The position numbers and the translations under genes are program-made. The notes beneath the pieces are model-generated. The model was not told the DNA's origin. It saw nothing but the letters and a program-made list of their open reading frames with translations, and did not search any database. From Tubulanus polymorphus (lineage: Eukaryota; Nemertea; Palaeonemertea; Tubulaniformes; Tubulanidae), in NCBI RefSeq assembly GCF_964204645.1, contig NC_134026.1:14100450-14164449 (forward strand): a stretch of DNA of 64,000 nt, in the 5' to 3' direction. Every line of letters begins with the position of its first letter. Positions within the stretch are counted from its first letter, which is position 1. Below, in pieces: positions 24,546 to 34,019 of this stretch.

Positions 24546-24850
24546 AGTTTGAGTCTTGTCTTGATAGACGAGGGCTTCTAAAATTGAAACTCTGTTCCCG
24601 TAAAACATTACACAGCTGAATATGACTCTTACTAATGTTTCGATTATTCCCTCCAACATAGCGTCTCCAGATTTCTGATTTAATGGTCGAAAAAGGTTAT
24701 TCTATCGCAATTTTGCAGGTTAGTTATGTGGTAGATGAGAGGGGGTTAAGCAATCGCGAAGTATTACGTCCGTCTTGACATAGGAGTAATTGGGAAAGTA
24801 GGCTTTCAGATCAGAGGGCGAGAGGGCGAGACACCACTCATCAGCACAAG

Positions 24851-24869
24851 TAATTTTTTTTCCTAATAA
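24851..24869 (+). promoter_or_regulatory. Viral-element start motif
   Basis: TAATTTTTTTTCCTAATAA lies directly in front of the ATG at 24,870. It matches the T-run plus TAATAAATG-type motif found before the element genes at 27-40 kb, here on the opposite strand. Confidence 0.55.
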
Positions 24870-25196
24870 ATGGGAGATAGAAAAGCATTCTTAGCAACAA
24901 TAAATAACAGAATTAAACCAACAAAAAAACAATTTGAAATAAAAAAGTTAGTTGATGTTACAAAAGAAATTGAACATAAAATATTGAAATTAGAAAAGAT
25001 AAAAACTAAATATGGAGAGAAAGTATCAGCTAATTTAAGCTACTGTAATGTTAGTACATCACGAGAATTTAAAGTGTTTTTACCCGATAAATGGGTTTCA
25101 TTGAGTACAGAGGAATTGAAAGATTTAGTAGGATTTAAAATAATATATCATGGGAAAAATGAAGACGGTCATCATGATTTAGAAATTGTTGATTGA
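24870..25196 (+). CDS. Small conserved protein of the viral element (108 aa), paralogue of the gene at 40,361-40,714
   Basis: Function unknown. The C-terminal half aligns with the 117-aa protein at 40,361-40,714: both carry an F-(K/R)-x-(F/Y)-LPD block, an LS-x2-(E/D)-(E/D)L block and end in Y-x-GKNE-x-GHH-(D/E). The start is fixed by the preceding T-rich motif. It is the only gene of the viral element on the plus strand, and it converges with the membrane-protein gene ending at 26,293. It may be the leftmost gene of the same integrated element or a separate fragment; the left border is not resolved. The frame is intact. Confidence 0.65.
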   Translation: MGDRKAFLATINNRIKPTKKQFEIKKLVDVTKEIEHKILKLEKIKTKYGEKVSANLSYCNVSTSREFKVFLPDKWVSLSTEELKDLVGFKIIYHGKNEDGHHDLEIVD

Positions 25197-25202
25197 ATAA
25201 AA

Positions 25203-25237
25203 AATAAAAATAATGAATATCTAGAATCCAAAATGAC
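25203..25237 (+). repeat. Direct repeat, left copy
   Basis: About 35 bp (AATAAAAATAATGAATATC... through TCTAGAATCCAAAATGAC) recur at 26,152-26,186 with one clear change. The two copies bracket a 0.9-kb GC-richer segment. Confidence 0.75.
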
Positions 25238-25569
25238 CTTAGTCGTTTTATAAACAACTACAATCATACAGTCAAACATCTGTTACATGTTATTATAAGA
25301 GAGTGCTTCATTTGAATATTGATCGATCAAACAGGTGTTGCGCAACGTTGTTGTTATATAATAAGCACGCAGTACATACAACACACACAAGCCAGTTAGC
25401 CGGTATTGAACCACCACGTTTTCATTGGTTGCTGAAAGCGAGGTTTATTTAAATTAGATCGGCCGTGACGAAGGATAGTCATCATTCTCTCGTGATTAAA
25501 AGGAATATTTCAATGTTTTTACGGTAAGTTTTAGCGAAATTGCCCTATCCTCGACCTACAGAGTTTTCA

Positions 25570-25723
25570 GGGGATAAGCATCCCATTATTGAAAGGCGCC
25601 ACGGGACGCTTATCCCCCGTCATTTCTACTTACACCCCTGGCGACCCACGTCAACCGGGATCTCCTTCAATGATTGGTAGAAATCACATTATATTAAAGG
25701 CGCCTAATGTAATTTCTACCAAT
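25570..25723 (+). other. Two adjacent stem-loops with AAAGGCGCC loops
   Basis: The first stem is GGGGATAAGC (25,570-25,579) with GCTTATCCCC (25,608-25,617). The second is ATTGGTAGAAATCACATTA (25,673-25,691) with TAATGTAATTTCTACCAAT (25,705-25,723). Both loops contain AAAGGCGCC. This may be a structured RNA or a small foldback element; no known RNA family was recognised. Confidence 0.6.
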
Positions 25724-26151
25724 CTCGAAATTCGAAACCGAAGGAGAAACCCGGAGAGTGGACGAAGGTGCATTTTCAAAATGCCTCTGCTGGCCAGAGC
25801 TACTCCAGTGGTTGAATGAATTACCTTATATACTTAGCTAAAACACCTAAGTAAATGTTGCTGGTGCTAAAAAAATATGTGAAATTTGAAATTATAAATT
25901 ATTCCGAATGAAAAGAATATAAGAATGAAAACTGATAAATGAATTATGGATTTTTAACTTAATTATGATATAATTTTTAATCAAATTAGTAATCTATTAC
26001 CATGTTAATTGATTAACAAATTCAAATTCAAATTTAAATATTCATTTTAGCATCACACCCCACCCAGTGCTGCCATCTTTCAATTTAAGAAAAAACTAAT
26101 AATAAGAAACGACTGTAATACAATATTCAAGTAAAAACAAAATAAATTAAT

Positions 26152-26186
26152 AAAAATAATGAATATCTAGAATCCGAAATGACTTA
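26152..26186 (+). repeat. Direct repeat, right copy
   Basis: Second copy of the 35-bp sequence at 25,203-25,237, about 950 bp downstream, at the edge of the AT-rich viral element. Confidence 0.75.
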
Positions 26187-26292
26187 TCTGGACAATTTAA
26201 TCGCTCCGCATAGATAGACAAAAGTAGTGAGATATTCAATTAATATTCAATTAATTAAAAAAATTATTTTTTTTTGCTTTTTTTCTAAAATA

Positions 26293-26662
26293 TTAATCCA
26301 TTTTTTTAATTATCAATTTTGGAATTTCAGAAGTACTTTCATTTTTGATAGCAGTTGGTTCAGAATTACTAATATCATGAATTTTATTTGATTTCTTATA
26401 CCAATTACACCCCAATCAAAATGAATACAATTACAAATCCAACTGTAAAATATAGATATTTATCAAACATTCTATTATCAGAAGGAGTAGAAATAACAAT
26501 ATTTTCACTATTTTTATTAACATTTTTATTACTTATTTTTTCTTTTACAGCTTTTTTATATTCTTGTGATTTAATTCCTAATTGCCGAGACCATTCAATT
26601 TGTTTCTGAGTTCTCGGTTTTTTCTTCACAGTTAATTCCTTCACTTCTTTCACTTCGCTCAT
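26293..26662 (-). pseudogene. Small single-pass membrane protein of the viral element, frameshifted near its C-terminus
   Basis: From the ATG at 26,660-26,662 there is a Lys-rich N-terminus with KKPRTQKQIEWSRQLGIKS, a linker and a hydrophobic segment (about residues 68-85, LYFTVGFVIVFILIG). The frame then stops at 26,405. A coding-like tail rich in Ser/Glu/Lys continues in another frame to a stop at 26,293-26,295, so a one-base indel near 26,404 is likely. A TAATAAATG start motif precedes the gene. The function is unknown. A tail-anchored protein is what the sequence suggests. Confidence 0.5.
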
Positions 26663-26783
26663 TTATTATAGAAATATTTTTACTTTCAATATTTGAAAAT
26701 GTTATAACCCCGGTTGATAATAATGTCATAAATCCACCTAATTGAAATGATAAATATCCAATCCATTTATTTAATTCAGTCAT
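26595..26783 (-). CDS. Small membrane protein of the viral element (62 aa)
   Basis: Not recognised. The N-terminal 35 residues contain a hydrophobic segment (GYLSFQLGGFMTLLSTGVIT), followed by a charged Ser/Glu-rich tail. It overlaps the start of the next gene (26,662) in another frame, as is common in compact viral genomes. No strong T-run motif precedes its ATG, so it is a weaker gene call than its neighbours. Confidence 0.4.
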   Translation of the reverse strand: MTELNKWIGYLSFQLGGFMTLLSTGVITFSNIESKNISIINERSERSEGINCEEKTENSETN

Positions 26784-26800
26784 AACTAAATAGTCATTTT

Positions 26801-27202
26801 TTAAATCGGAATATAATCTATTTTCATTTTCAATTGGTAGTATATAATTACATAATTTACCTTTTTACCTTTTACTACATTTTCTGATATCGCGTCATTA
26901 ATTTTAGCTGTTCTGGCGGCTTCATAAATCTTAAATAATCTAATAATTTCAACTGATTTCATTGTATCTAATTCATTATAAGTTAAATTTTTATCAACAA
27001 ATTTTTTACATTTTCCAGATGCTATTAATATTTCTAATTGATGTTTGCAATAAAGATAATATTCATAATTATTATTTGTTGTAACATTACTTAAAACACC
27101 ATCATCTGGAATTAATTTGTTTTCTGTTATTCCTAAATCATCTAAAGTTTTTTCAATTGGAACATCACCATTTTTAGATTTTATTCTCTTTTCACCTCCC
27201 AT
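26801..27202 (-). CDS. Viral-element protein of unknown function (133 aa)
   Basis: Intact minus-strand frame with a strong start motif (T-run at 27,212-27,220, TATAAATG at the start). It has no membrane segment. The N-terminal stretch contains NGDVPIEKTLDDLGI, which resembles a VPIEKLLPNGLLD segment of the 245-aa protein at 31,241-31,978. The shared short motif suggests a related binding segment, but this is weak. It lies next to the packaging ATPase. Confidence 0.6.
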   Translation of the reverse strand: MGGEKRIKSKNGDVPIEKTLDDLGITENKLIPDDGVLSNVTTNNNYEYYLYCKHQLEILIASGKCKKFVDKNLTYNELDTMKSVEIIRLFKIYEAARTAKINDAISENVVKGKKVNYVIIYYQLKMKIDYIPI

Positions 27203-27220
27203 TTATAAAACAAAAAAATT
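27203..27220 (-). promoter_or_regulatory. Viral-element start motif
   Basis: Read on the minus strand: AATTTTTTTGTTTTATAA directly before the ATG at 27,202. Confidence 0.55.
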
Positions 27221-27239
27221 AATTGTGTGATGTTGCAAC

Positions 27240-27480
27240 TAGAATTTAACTAGAATGTAACTAGAATTCAACTAGATTAACAAACTAGTTGAAATATTGT
27301 TGTTTTTGTTTATTTCTAGTTAAATCTAGTTGATTTTTGTTTCAACTACTAACAACTAGAATTCAACTAGAATGTAACTAGAATTAAACTAGATTAACAA
27401 GCTAGTTAAAATATTGTTAAATCTATTTGATTTTTGTTACAATTACTAATAACTAGAATTCAACTAGATTAACAAACTAA
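27240..27480. repeat. CTAGTT/AACTAG tandem-inverted repeat between viral genes
   Basis: Repeated AACTAGAATTCAACTAG, AACTAGAATGTAACTAG and related blocks alternate with their inverse over 240 bp. It lies between the ATPase gene end and the start of the 133-aa gene and is the longest intergenic gap in the left half of the element. It could be a regulatory or replication sequence, or simple repeat expansion. Confidence 0.7.
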
Positions 27481-27486
27481 TTGAAT

Positions 27487-28095
27487 TTAAATAAATTCAT
27501 ATTTAAATGGGTGTTGTAATCTAAATAGTAATTTTGATCTTTTAATATTTTTCAACTTATCCATATATTCATTATGTAAATCATGCGGAATAATATCATT
27601 TTCCTCAAGTGCATTTTTCATCGATTTTCTATCTTTATTGTAGAATAAAACTAGAAATCTAATGTTTTCTCTAAAGTCTTTAACAATTGAATTATATTTT
27701 TGATTTAAAACCCATGTTGTTATCCCAAAATGTCTCCCAGAGAAAGCTAAATAGCATAACTCACTTTCTCTAACTTTTGAATCATGTAGATTAGCACAAT
27801 CATCTATAATGAATAATGTATTTGATCCTTTATAAATATCAATTGCTATTTTAATACAATTATCTAAATTTTCTTTTACTGTTTTAGGATCAAATATAAT
27901 AAATTTATTATTCCTAGTAATATTTCTATCATAAGTTTGATTAAATTCATATGTTGGACAAAATAATACTATATTATCAAAATAGTTTTCATAAACAGTT
28001 TCTAATAAATTTAATATAAAATAAGTTTTTCCACAATTTGTTACACCAGAAATTAACATATTATGAGGCTCAAATATGAATAATTCCTTATTCAT
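27487..28095 (-). CDS. FtsK/HerA (A32-type) DNA-packaging ATPase
   Basis: Intact 202-aa protein. Walker A is ISGVTNCGKTYF (about residues 15-26), with the invariant GK-T. Walker B is NTLFIIDDC (about residues 92-100). Length and motif spacing fit the genome-packaging ATPases of Polintons, adintoviruses and virophages, which pump DNA into the capsid. The gene follows the integrase with almost no gap, which is the usual capsid/packaging neighbourhood. It starts at the ATG preceded by TATATAAATG. Family known; role inferred by family. Confidence 0.88.
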   Translation of the reverse strand: MNKELFIFEPHNMLISGVTNCGKTYFILNLLETVYENYFDNIVLFCPTYEFNQTYDRNITRNNKFIIFDPKTVKENLDNCIKIAIDIYKGSNTLFIIDDCANLHDSKVRESELCYLAFSGRHFGITTWVLNQKYNSIVKDFRENIRFLVLFYNKDRKSMKNALEENDIIPHDLHNEYMDKLKNIKRSKLLFRLQHPFKYEFI

Positions 28096-29223
28096 TTATA
28101 TATTTTTAATTTTACTTGATAATATCCATTCATTGAATTTATCTGGCCATCCAACCCATTTTACTAAAGAATATTTTTTTCTTTTAATAGTTTTTGTTTT
28201 TAATACTTTTTCAATTTTATATTCTTGTTGTAGATTTTCAGTAGTTAAACTTAATTCTTCTTCGTAAAAGTAGCCATCAACTTCTTCACCATCTAAATCT
28301 TCTAATTTATAGACATATGGTTTTGTTGTTATTACCTTTTTTATTTTATATATTTCTCTAGTAAAATTTCGATCGTATCCTTTATCAAATATCTTTTTAT
28401 ACTTAGAAATTCTAACATTTTGACCAACTTTAAATTTAGGTTCACCAAAATCATCTACAAGAAATGCTCCATATAAATTATTCCAAACAATTTCAGCATT
28501 TTCAGGTTTTCTAGCATCAATAGGTTTCATTCCAATAGAAGAATGATAAGAATTATTATATCCTTCTATCAATTTTGGTAAAACATCAATCCATTTAAAA
28601 GTATTATTTGCTGTAAAATATTTCCACATTCTTGTTCTTAATGTTCTATTAAATCGTTCAACAACTGCCGCTTTTTTATCCGATTTTGTTGAAAAATATT
28701 TAATATTATGATTATCTAAGAGTTCATGAACAAGTGAATTATCAAACTCTTTTCCATCATCAAATTGTATTTTTTCTGGTTTTAGTTTATCATCCCAAAG
28801 AAATTTTCTTAAAACATTTGATGTTTGTACAGCATCTTTTCTATAAAGTGGGAAGCTCCATACATAACGACTAAAAATATCAATTATATTCAATAACCAC
28901 CAATAATCATCATTATCTTTCTTAACATTTTTCATATCAATTAAATCTCCTTGCCACTGTTGATCTACATAACTTACCATAGTTTTACGAGTTTTATATT
29001 TTCTAACAATTTTTTTATGTGTTGTGTATGTTGGTTGTTCTAACATAAATTCATTTATACCTTTATATTTAACTAAATTTTGTGGGATTATCTTATCTAA
29101 TTTATCTTGTTTTACTTTACGCCATATATTTTTAGTAGAAGAATAAGCAACCGAACTCTCACGGTTGTAATATAAATTTCTTAAATATTGTTCTTTAGTA
29201 TTAGGAGTTTTTTTACCACCCAT
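28096..29223 (-). CDS. Retroviral-type integrase with C-terminal chromodomain
   Basis: Intact 375-aa protein. The rve core shows the first Asp in QQWQGDLIDM (about D93), the second in QFDDGKEF (about D155) and the Glu in AAVVERFNRT (about E189), a DDE triad with near-standard spacing. The last 45 residues form a chromodomain-like fold with YSLVKWVGWPDKFNEWI. Polinton/Maverick integrases share this design. The chromodomain is thought to steer insertion to modified histones. The enzyme would join element ends to host DNA in the nucleus. The start is at MGGKK behind TATATAAATG. Together with the capsid genes this is the strongest evidence that the block is one Polinton-type element. Confidence 0.92.
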   Translation of the reverse strand: MGGKKTPNTKEQYLRNLYYNRESSVAYSSTKNIWRKVKQDKLDKIIPQNLVKYKGINEFMLEQPTYTTHKKIVRKYKTRKTMVSYVDQQWQGDLIDMKNVKKDNDDYWWLLNIIDIFSRYVWSFPLYRKDAVQTSNVLRKFLWDDKLKPEKIQFDDGKEFDNSLVHELLDNHNIKYFSTKSDKKAAVVERFNRTLRTRMWKYFTANNTFKWIDVLPKLIEGYNNSYHSSIGMKPIDARKPENAEIVWNNLYGAFLVDDFGEPKFKVGQNVRISKYKKIFDKGYDRNFTREIYKIKKVITTKPYVYKLEDLDGEEVDGYFYEEELSLTTENLQQEYKIEKVLKTKTIKRKKYSLVKWVGWPDKFNEWILSSKIKNI

Positions 29224-29253
29224 TTATATATCCTTAATTTTAACTTTATATTT

Positions 29254-30498
29254 CTAATATTGAATACTATCTAATTGTGAATTTACAATATTTAATTGTG
29301 CGTCAGATATAATATAAATGTGCATTTTAAAATTTAAGCTTCCTTTTTTCTTTTTCATGAATAATTGTATTCCATCTTTAGTGTTCTGTAGTTTTTTCCC
29401 AGAACCATGTAATGAATTATCCTCTGTTCTAAAATCTAACCATAATGCATATTTATTGCCGGTATAATAATCAATTTGATTAATATTACAATTTTCAAAT
29501 GATTTTACTTTTTCATTCATAAAATGTTTTCTAATTTCTGGCCATTGATCAATCATTCTCATTCCTTGACAAAATATTTTATTTGCTATTCCTTCGATAG
29601 TTATTTCTACTTTTGTTATTTCAGGATTATGATAATTATCTACCTTTATTGCGCCATTAGAATATGTTGCAATGGTATAAAATATTAATATACCTTTAAT
29701 GGATCTTCTTGGGAAGTTAATATTCTCATTAATTATTTCATCATTTGCATTAATAGTTACGGTTTTAAATTTATCAATATAATCATATAATAATGAAAAT
29801 CCTTGATTGTATTGAGTTTGAATTGTGCTAGCAATATTTTCATTAGTTACTGTGTTATATTCTAAACATATATTCGATAATTTATAACCCATATCTTTAA
29901 CAACGCTAGATAATACAATTTCATTTACAGGAGCAAATGTTATCTCAAATATAATATCTTCTTGAATTGCGTATTTATATAAAGGTGCATTATTATTTAT
30001 CAATTCAAAATCTAATGGAATTTTATATTTGTTTCCATAAATCTTTTTAATCAAATTATCTGTGGCACGAGTTACTATTGCTTCATTAGCTCCTGATCTT
30101 AATTTATTATGGTTTTCCGATTGAATACCTTGAAATATCATATTATTTCTATTTTCTTTAGTTAACCATAAATCTTTATAATGCATAAATAAATTATAAT
30201 CATCTAATGAGAAAACTGTTTCTGGACCAATCTTTATTGTTAATTTTTTAATCAAATATCTTCCAACATTATCAACAACATAATTGTTATCATGGCCAGT
30301 TACTTTTATATCGGCTGATAAATAAATACTATTTGGAACATAAAAAGTATTTTGTGTTAATCTAGGAATTCTAACATATAAAGTTTCATCGGGATTAATA
30401 TTTGAAGGGTTATGAGTAATTATACGATGTGATCTTTCTGCTTTAATAGCATTAGATATTCTAGAAATCTTAGAAGGACTTATATAACTCCCACTCAT
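29254..30498 (-). CDS. Major capsid protein, double-jelly-roll (hexon) type
   Basis: Intact 414-aa protein. It has the layout seen in major capsid proteins of Polinton/adintovirus elements: an early LYVRIPRL-x-NTFYVP block, NVGRYLIKKLTIKIG, a YKIPLDFELI segment near the middle, and RSIKGILIFY then EITIEGIANKIFCQG in the second half. These proteins form trimers that build the icosahedral shell. It lies between the integrase and a coiled-coil/membrane protein gene. The start is set by a strong T-run/TAATAAATG motif. The assignment rests on pattern similarity; a structure prediction showing two jelly rolls would settle it. Confidence 0.8.
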   Translation of the reverse strand: MSGSYISPSKISRISNAIKAERSHRIITHNPSNINPDETLYVRIPRLTQNTFYVPNSIYLSADIKVTGHDNNYVVDNVGRYLIKKLTIKIGPETVFSLDDYNLFMHYKDLWLTKENRNNMIFQGIQSENHNKLRSGANEAIVTRATDNLIKKIYGNKYKIPLDFELINNNAPLYKYAIQEDIIFEITFAPVNEIVLSSVVKDMGYKLSNICLEYNTVTNENIASTIQTQYNQGFSLLYDYIDKFKTVTINANDEIINENINFPRRSIKGILIFYTIATYSNGAIKVDNYHNPEITKVEITIEGIANKIFCQGMRMIDQWPEIRKHFMNEKVKSFENCNINQIDYYTGNKYALWLDFRTEDNSLHGSGKKLQNTKDGIQLFMKKKKGSLNFKMHIYIISDAQLNIVNSQLDSIQY

Positions 30499-30520
30499 TT
30501 ATTAAACAAAAAAATTAATT
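30499..30520 (-). promoter_or_regulatory. Viral-element start motif of the capsid gene
   Basis: Minus strand: AATTTTTTTGTTTAATAAATG, that is, a seven-T run, a short spacer and a TAATAAATG initiator overlapping the start codon. It is nearly the same as the motif before at least six other genes of the element. Confidence 0.65.
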
Positions 30521-30522
30521 AT

Positions 30523-31978
30523 TTATTTTTTATTATTTTTTTCTTGATATCTTTTTGATATCATATTTACTAACCCAAAAATAATAGCACTTACAACTGT
30601 AATTAAAAATAAAATAATATGTTCAGCAGCAAAGTTAATAATGTTTCCTGCAGATTTCAATATAAAACCAACAATTGATGCAATAATTCCTGGTAATGCT
30701 GCGGCAGATTTTTTAGATAGTTCCCATAAATATTTTGCTAATTCCTTTAAACCATCTTTAACTTTATCTTGTATAGAATTATTATCATTCGGGGGTTTAT
30801 CCGGTTTATTGGGAGTAGGTGTAGATTTTAAAGCATTTGATATAGCTAAACCAATTGTTGTAAATAACATAGTTACAGCTGTTAGAATTGAAAGAATTGT
30901 TATTCCTTCTAATTTAAGTAATAATTTTATTCTATCTTTTAATGATATTTCAGAATTTGGTTTAATCAACAAATCTTTAAAAATAACTTTTAATCTATTA
31001 ATATTATAATCATATGATTTTAATAATAATTTAATTTCTTCTTTCTGTACTTCTAAATTATCTTTTAAATTACTAATTTCTTTTTCTAAACGTAATTCTT
31101 TTTGCCTATATTCTATTTCCTCAATTACTTGATGATCTAAATCGGACTTTATTTGTTCTATTTCTTTATTTGCATTAGTTAATTCTTTTTCCAAATACAT
31201 AATTTTTTGATCTCTTATACTTTTATTATGTGCAATTTTATCAGATGCAAGTCTTAATAATTTCTCTAATTGCTTTATCAGAAAATATATCTAAATTTTC
31301 TAATTGTTGATCTGTTGCATCAAGTAATCCATTCGGTAAAAGTTTTTCAATTGGAACTTTATTTGATTTAAGTTTACTATTTTTGGAAGTTATATTCTGT
31401 TCAGAAGTTGTTTCTGTTTCTGATTTCTTTTTGATTATTTCAAATAATTCATTAATTCTTTGTTTAAATACTTCTCTATTTTTATTCATTTCTGTTTGTG
31501 TTAAATCTTCTTCTATATCATTACTAATACTTATTCTCTTAATTCTATCTGGATCTAAATCACTCAAAGTTGATTTTGTTAATATTTTATTTTTATTATT
31601 TTTATGAGTGATAGCAATATAATAATCATCTTTCAAATGATAATAACATTTACCATTATCTAAAAATCTTAATTGATCTGCTAAAGGTCCAACGTCTTCA
31701 TCATTTATGTTAAGTTTAGAATTTTCAATTAAATCTTCTAATTTAGCTATTTTGTTTAAATTATCTAAATCTTGTTTTACTAAATATGGGTCTAAATTTT
31801 CGGGATTTAATTGTGATTCAGCATTTTTAATATAATCAGGCATATTCAAATTATTATTATATTCTGGCTCATTACCATCATTAAAATTTGTTTCATCAAA
31901 ATCAGGTGGTTGTTCATCAGTTATACCAGGTTCATCAAAAGGATCCATTCCAATATCTTCTCCACCTTCTACATCCAT
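30523..31978 (-). pseudogene. Acidic / coiled-coil / membrane protein of the viral element, split by a frameshift
   Basis: Two frames probably belong to one gene. The first (31,978-31,241, 245 aa) has a very acidic N-terminus and ends abruptly. The second (30,523-31,200 from its first Met, 225 aa) has a long coiled coil (about residues 1-70), two or more hydrophobic segments (about 95-120 and 165-215) and a basic end. The second frame stays open upstream of its Met to about 31,250. It lacks the start motif, whereas the first has it. A one-base change near 31,245 would explain both facts. The function is unknown; a membrane-associated virion protein is possible. If the two are separate genes, they abut without a promoter. 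Confidence 0.55.
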
Positions 31979-31998
31979 TTATATAATAAAAAAATTAA
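31979..31998 (-). promoter_or_regulatory. Viral-element start motif
   Basis: Minus strand: AATTTTTTTATTATATAA directly before the ATG at 31,978. It follows the C-terminal end of the upstream gene, where the foreign transposon has inserted (TSD 32,005-32,010). Confidence 0.6.
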
Positions 31999-32054
31999 AA
32001 TTTAAAATATAGCTGCAATGCAGCGATAACGGGTTTTCTGCACAGTCTTAGAAT

Positions 32055-32310
32055 CCTGTTCAACGGTGGATTTCGACGAAGCATTTGATAAGGCACAACA
32101 TCAGCCATTACTAAACAGGCTATTAGGAAACAGTATCAATGATAGGTCGCCCAAATGGCTCAGCAGTTATCTCTGAACGAAAACTTGTAGCCGAAATCAA
32201 CGGAACGCCTCATCTTGGAATAAGTCGGTCAAACTAGTGGAGTCACGCAAGGTAGTATCCTAAGTTGTCTTCTGTTTAATGTCCTGACAAATGACATACA
32301 CACTAATCCA
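32055..32310 (+). pseudogene. Reverse-transcriptase fragment
   Basis: Plus-strand translation gives VDFDEAFDKAQHQPLLNRL and, after stops, a GVTQG-S-LSCLLFN-like region. These are two neighbouring conserved blocks of LINE reverse transcriptases. At least one stop and one frame change are present. It lies inside copy A, close to its left end. Confidence 0.6.
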
Positions 32311-32339
32311 ACATATCCCAGACCGAGTAAATTTCCAAA

Positions 32340-32790
32340 TCGACCTTAACACGCTGTTCGACCAAAAAACTTAATGTTCCAACAAGAAAATCTTGTTTGA
32401 ATGAAAATAATTCTGTTTGATCGAACAATACGCTTTTTGCTTGAACCAAAAATTTTCTTCATTCTGACAAAAAATGTGTTCGAATAAAAAGCTATGTTAT
32501 AGTTGAAATGAAAAATTTTAAGTCCCGGCAAAAAAATTTGGTGGAGCGAAAACAATTTTTTCGAACGAATGTTTGAATGAAAACAATTCTGTTCGATTGA
32601 ACGAAATACTTCATACTTTCGGTTCGGAGAAAAAACTTTTTTCAATATACTTGTTCGAACGAAAAACTTAATGTTCTGACAAGAAAATTCTGTTCAAATT
32701 AAAAAAGATTCTGTTCAATTGAACGATTGTTCAAACGAAAAACCTTTCGTTTGGACAAAAAAAAGTTTGTTCAACTTTGTTCTTGCGATT
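32340..32790. repeat. Degenerate GTTCGAACGAAAA-type repeat zone
   Basis: The motifs GTTCGAACGAAAAACTTAAT and ACAAGAAAATTCTGTT recur with variation across 450 bp. No regular period could be fixed by eye. Confidence 0.55.
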
Positions 32791-32819
32791 TTCTCGCATC
32801 GCAGAAAGTAGAACACGTA

Positions 32820-33930
32820 CGACTCCATGTGACTGGCGTTGCTGAAAGGTCAGGACGCCAGTGATATGACGACTGAGTTTCAAGTCGTCAAAACGTCACG
32901 ATACGTCAACATATTTATGTTGACTTGATGCGATATATCGCGATATATCGACATAAACATGGCGACTTGTCGAGTTGGAACGCGACAACTCGAGGCCCTT
33001 TATCGCTTCCGTAGATCTTTCATTAAGTAGGATCACTTGAATGATCGCTTTAATATCTACGGAAGCGATAAGGGGCCTCGAGATGTCGCGTTCCAACTCG
33101 ACAAGTCGCCATATTTATGTCGACATATCGCGATATATCGCGTCAAGTCGACATGAATATGTCGACATATCGTGACGTTTTCACGACAAATTTCGCTTTT
33201 TCGCCCATTTTCCACGGGACAAGCCGTCATTTGAAGACACGTCTAAATGTAAGATGAGGACGCCACTAATATGGCGACTGGGTTTCAAGTCGTCGTGAAT
33301 ATGTCGACTTGTCGCGAGGAAAATGGTCGCGGAAACGAAATATGTCGTCAAAACGTCACGGTATGTCGACATATTCATGTCGACTTGACGCAATATATCA
33401 CGATATATCGACATAAATATGACGACTTGTCGAGTTGGAACGCGACATCTCGAGGCCCCTTATCGCTTCCGTAAATATCACTTAAAAAAAAAAAGAATCT
33501 GCCAAAATGACCTTAATATTCGACACATTATCTACGGAAGCGATAAGGGGGCTCGAGATGTCACGTTCCAACTCGAATAGTCGCCATATTTATGTCGACA
33601 TACCGCGATATATCGCGTCAAGTCGATATATCGTGACGTTTTGACGACATATTTCGTTTCCTCGACCATTTTCCTCGCGACAAGTCGACATATTCATGAC
33701 GACTTGAAACTCAGTCGTCATATTACTAGCGTCCTCATCTTACACTTAGACATGTCTTCAAATGACGGCTTGTCCCGTGGAAAATGAGCAAAAAAGCGAA
33801 ATTTGTTGTGAAAACGTCACGATATATCGACATATTCATGTGGACTTGACGCGATATATCGACATAAATATGGCGACTTGTCGAGTTTGAACGCCACAAC
33901 TCGAGGCCCTTTATCGCTTCCGTACTATAT
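32820..33930. repeat. Palindromic satellite with ATATCGCGATATAT cores
   Basis: Units of about 430 bp alternate in orientation. For example, sequence from about 33,056 (GGAAGCGATAAGGGGCCTCG) is repeated inversely to about 33,475. Each arm contains TATCGCGATATATCG, TCGACATGAATATGTCGA and a GACAAGTCG series, all nearly palindromic. The matching zone of copy B is 56,470-57,050. Confidence 0.75.
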
Positions 33931-34019
33931 CAGATTAATCCGTACTATATCAGATTAATCGACTTCAAAATAGGCGAAAGCATAAGTCTTTATTACGTTA
34001 TTAATTGGCCTAATTATTC

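Noticed and set aside
30641-31009. 122-codon plus-strand frame
   Set aside because: Antisense shadow of the coiled-coil/membrane protein gene; lacks the start motif.
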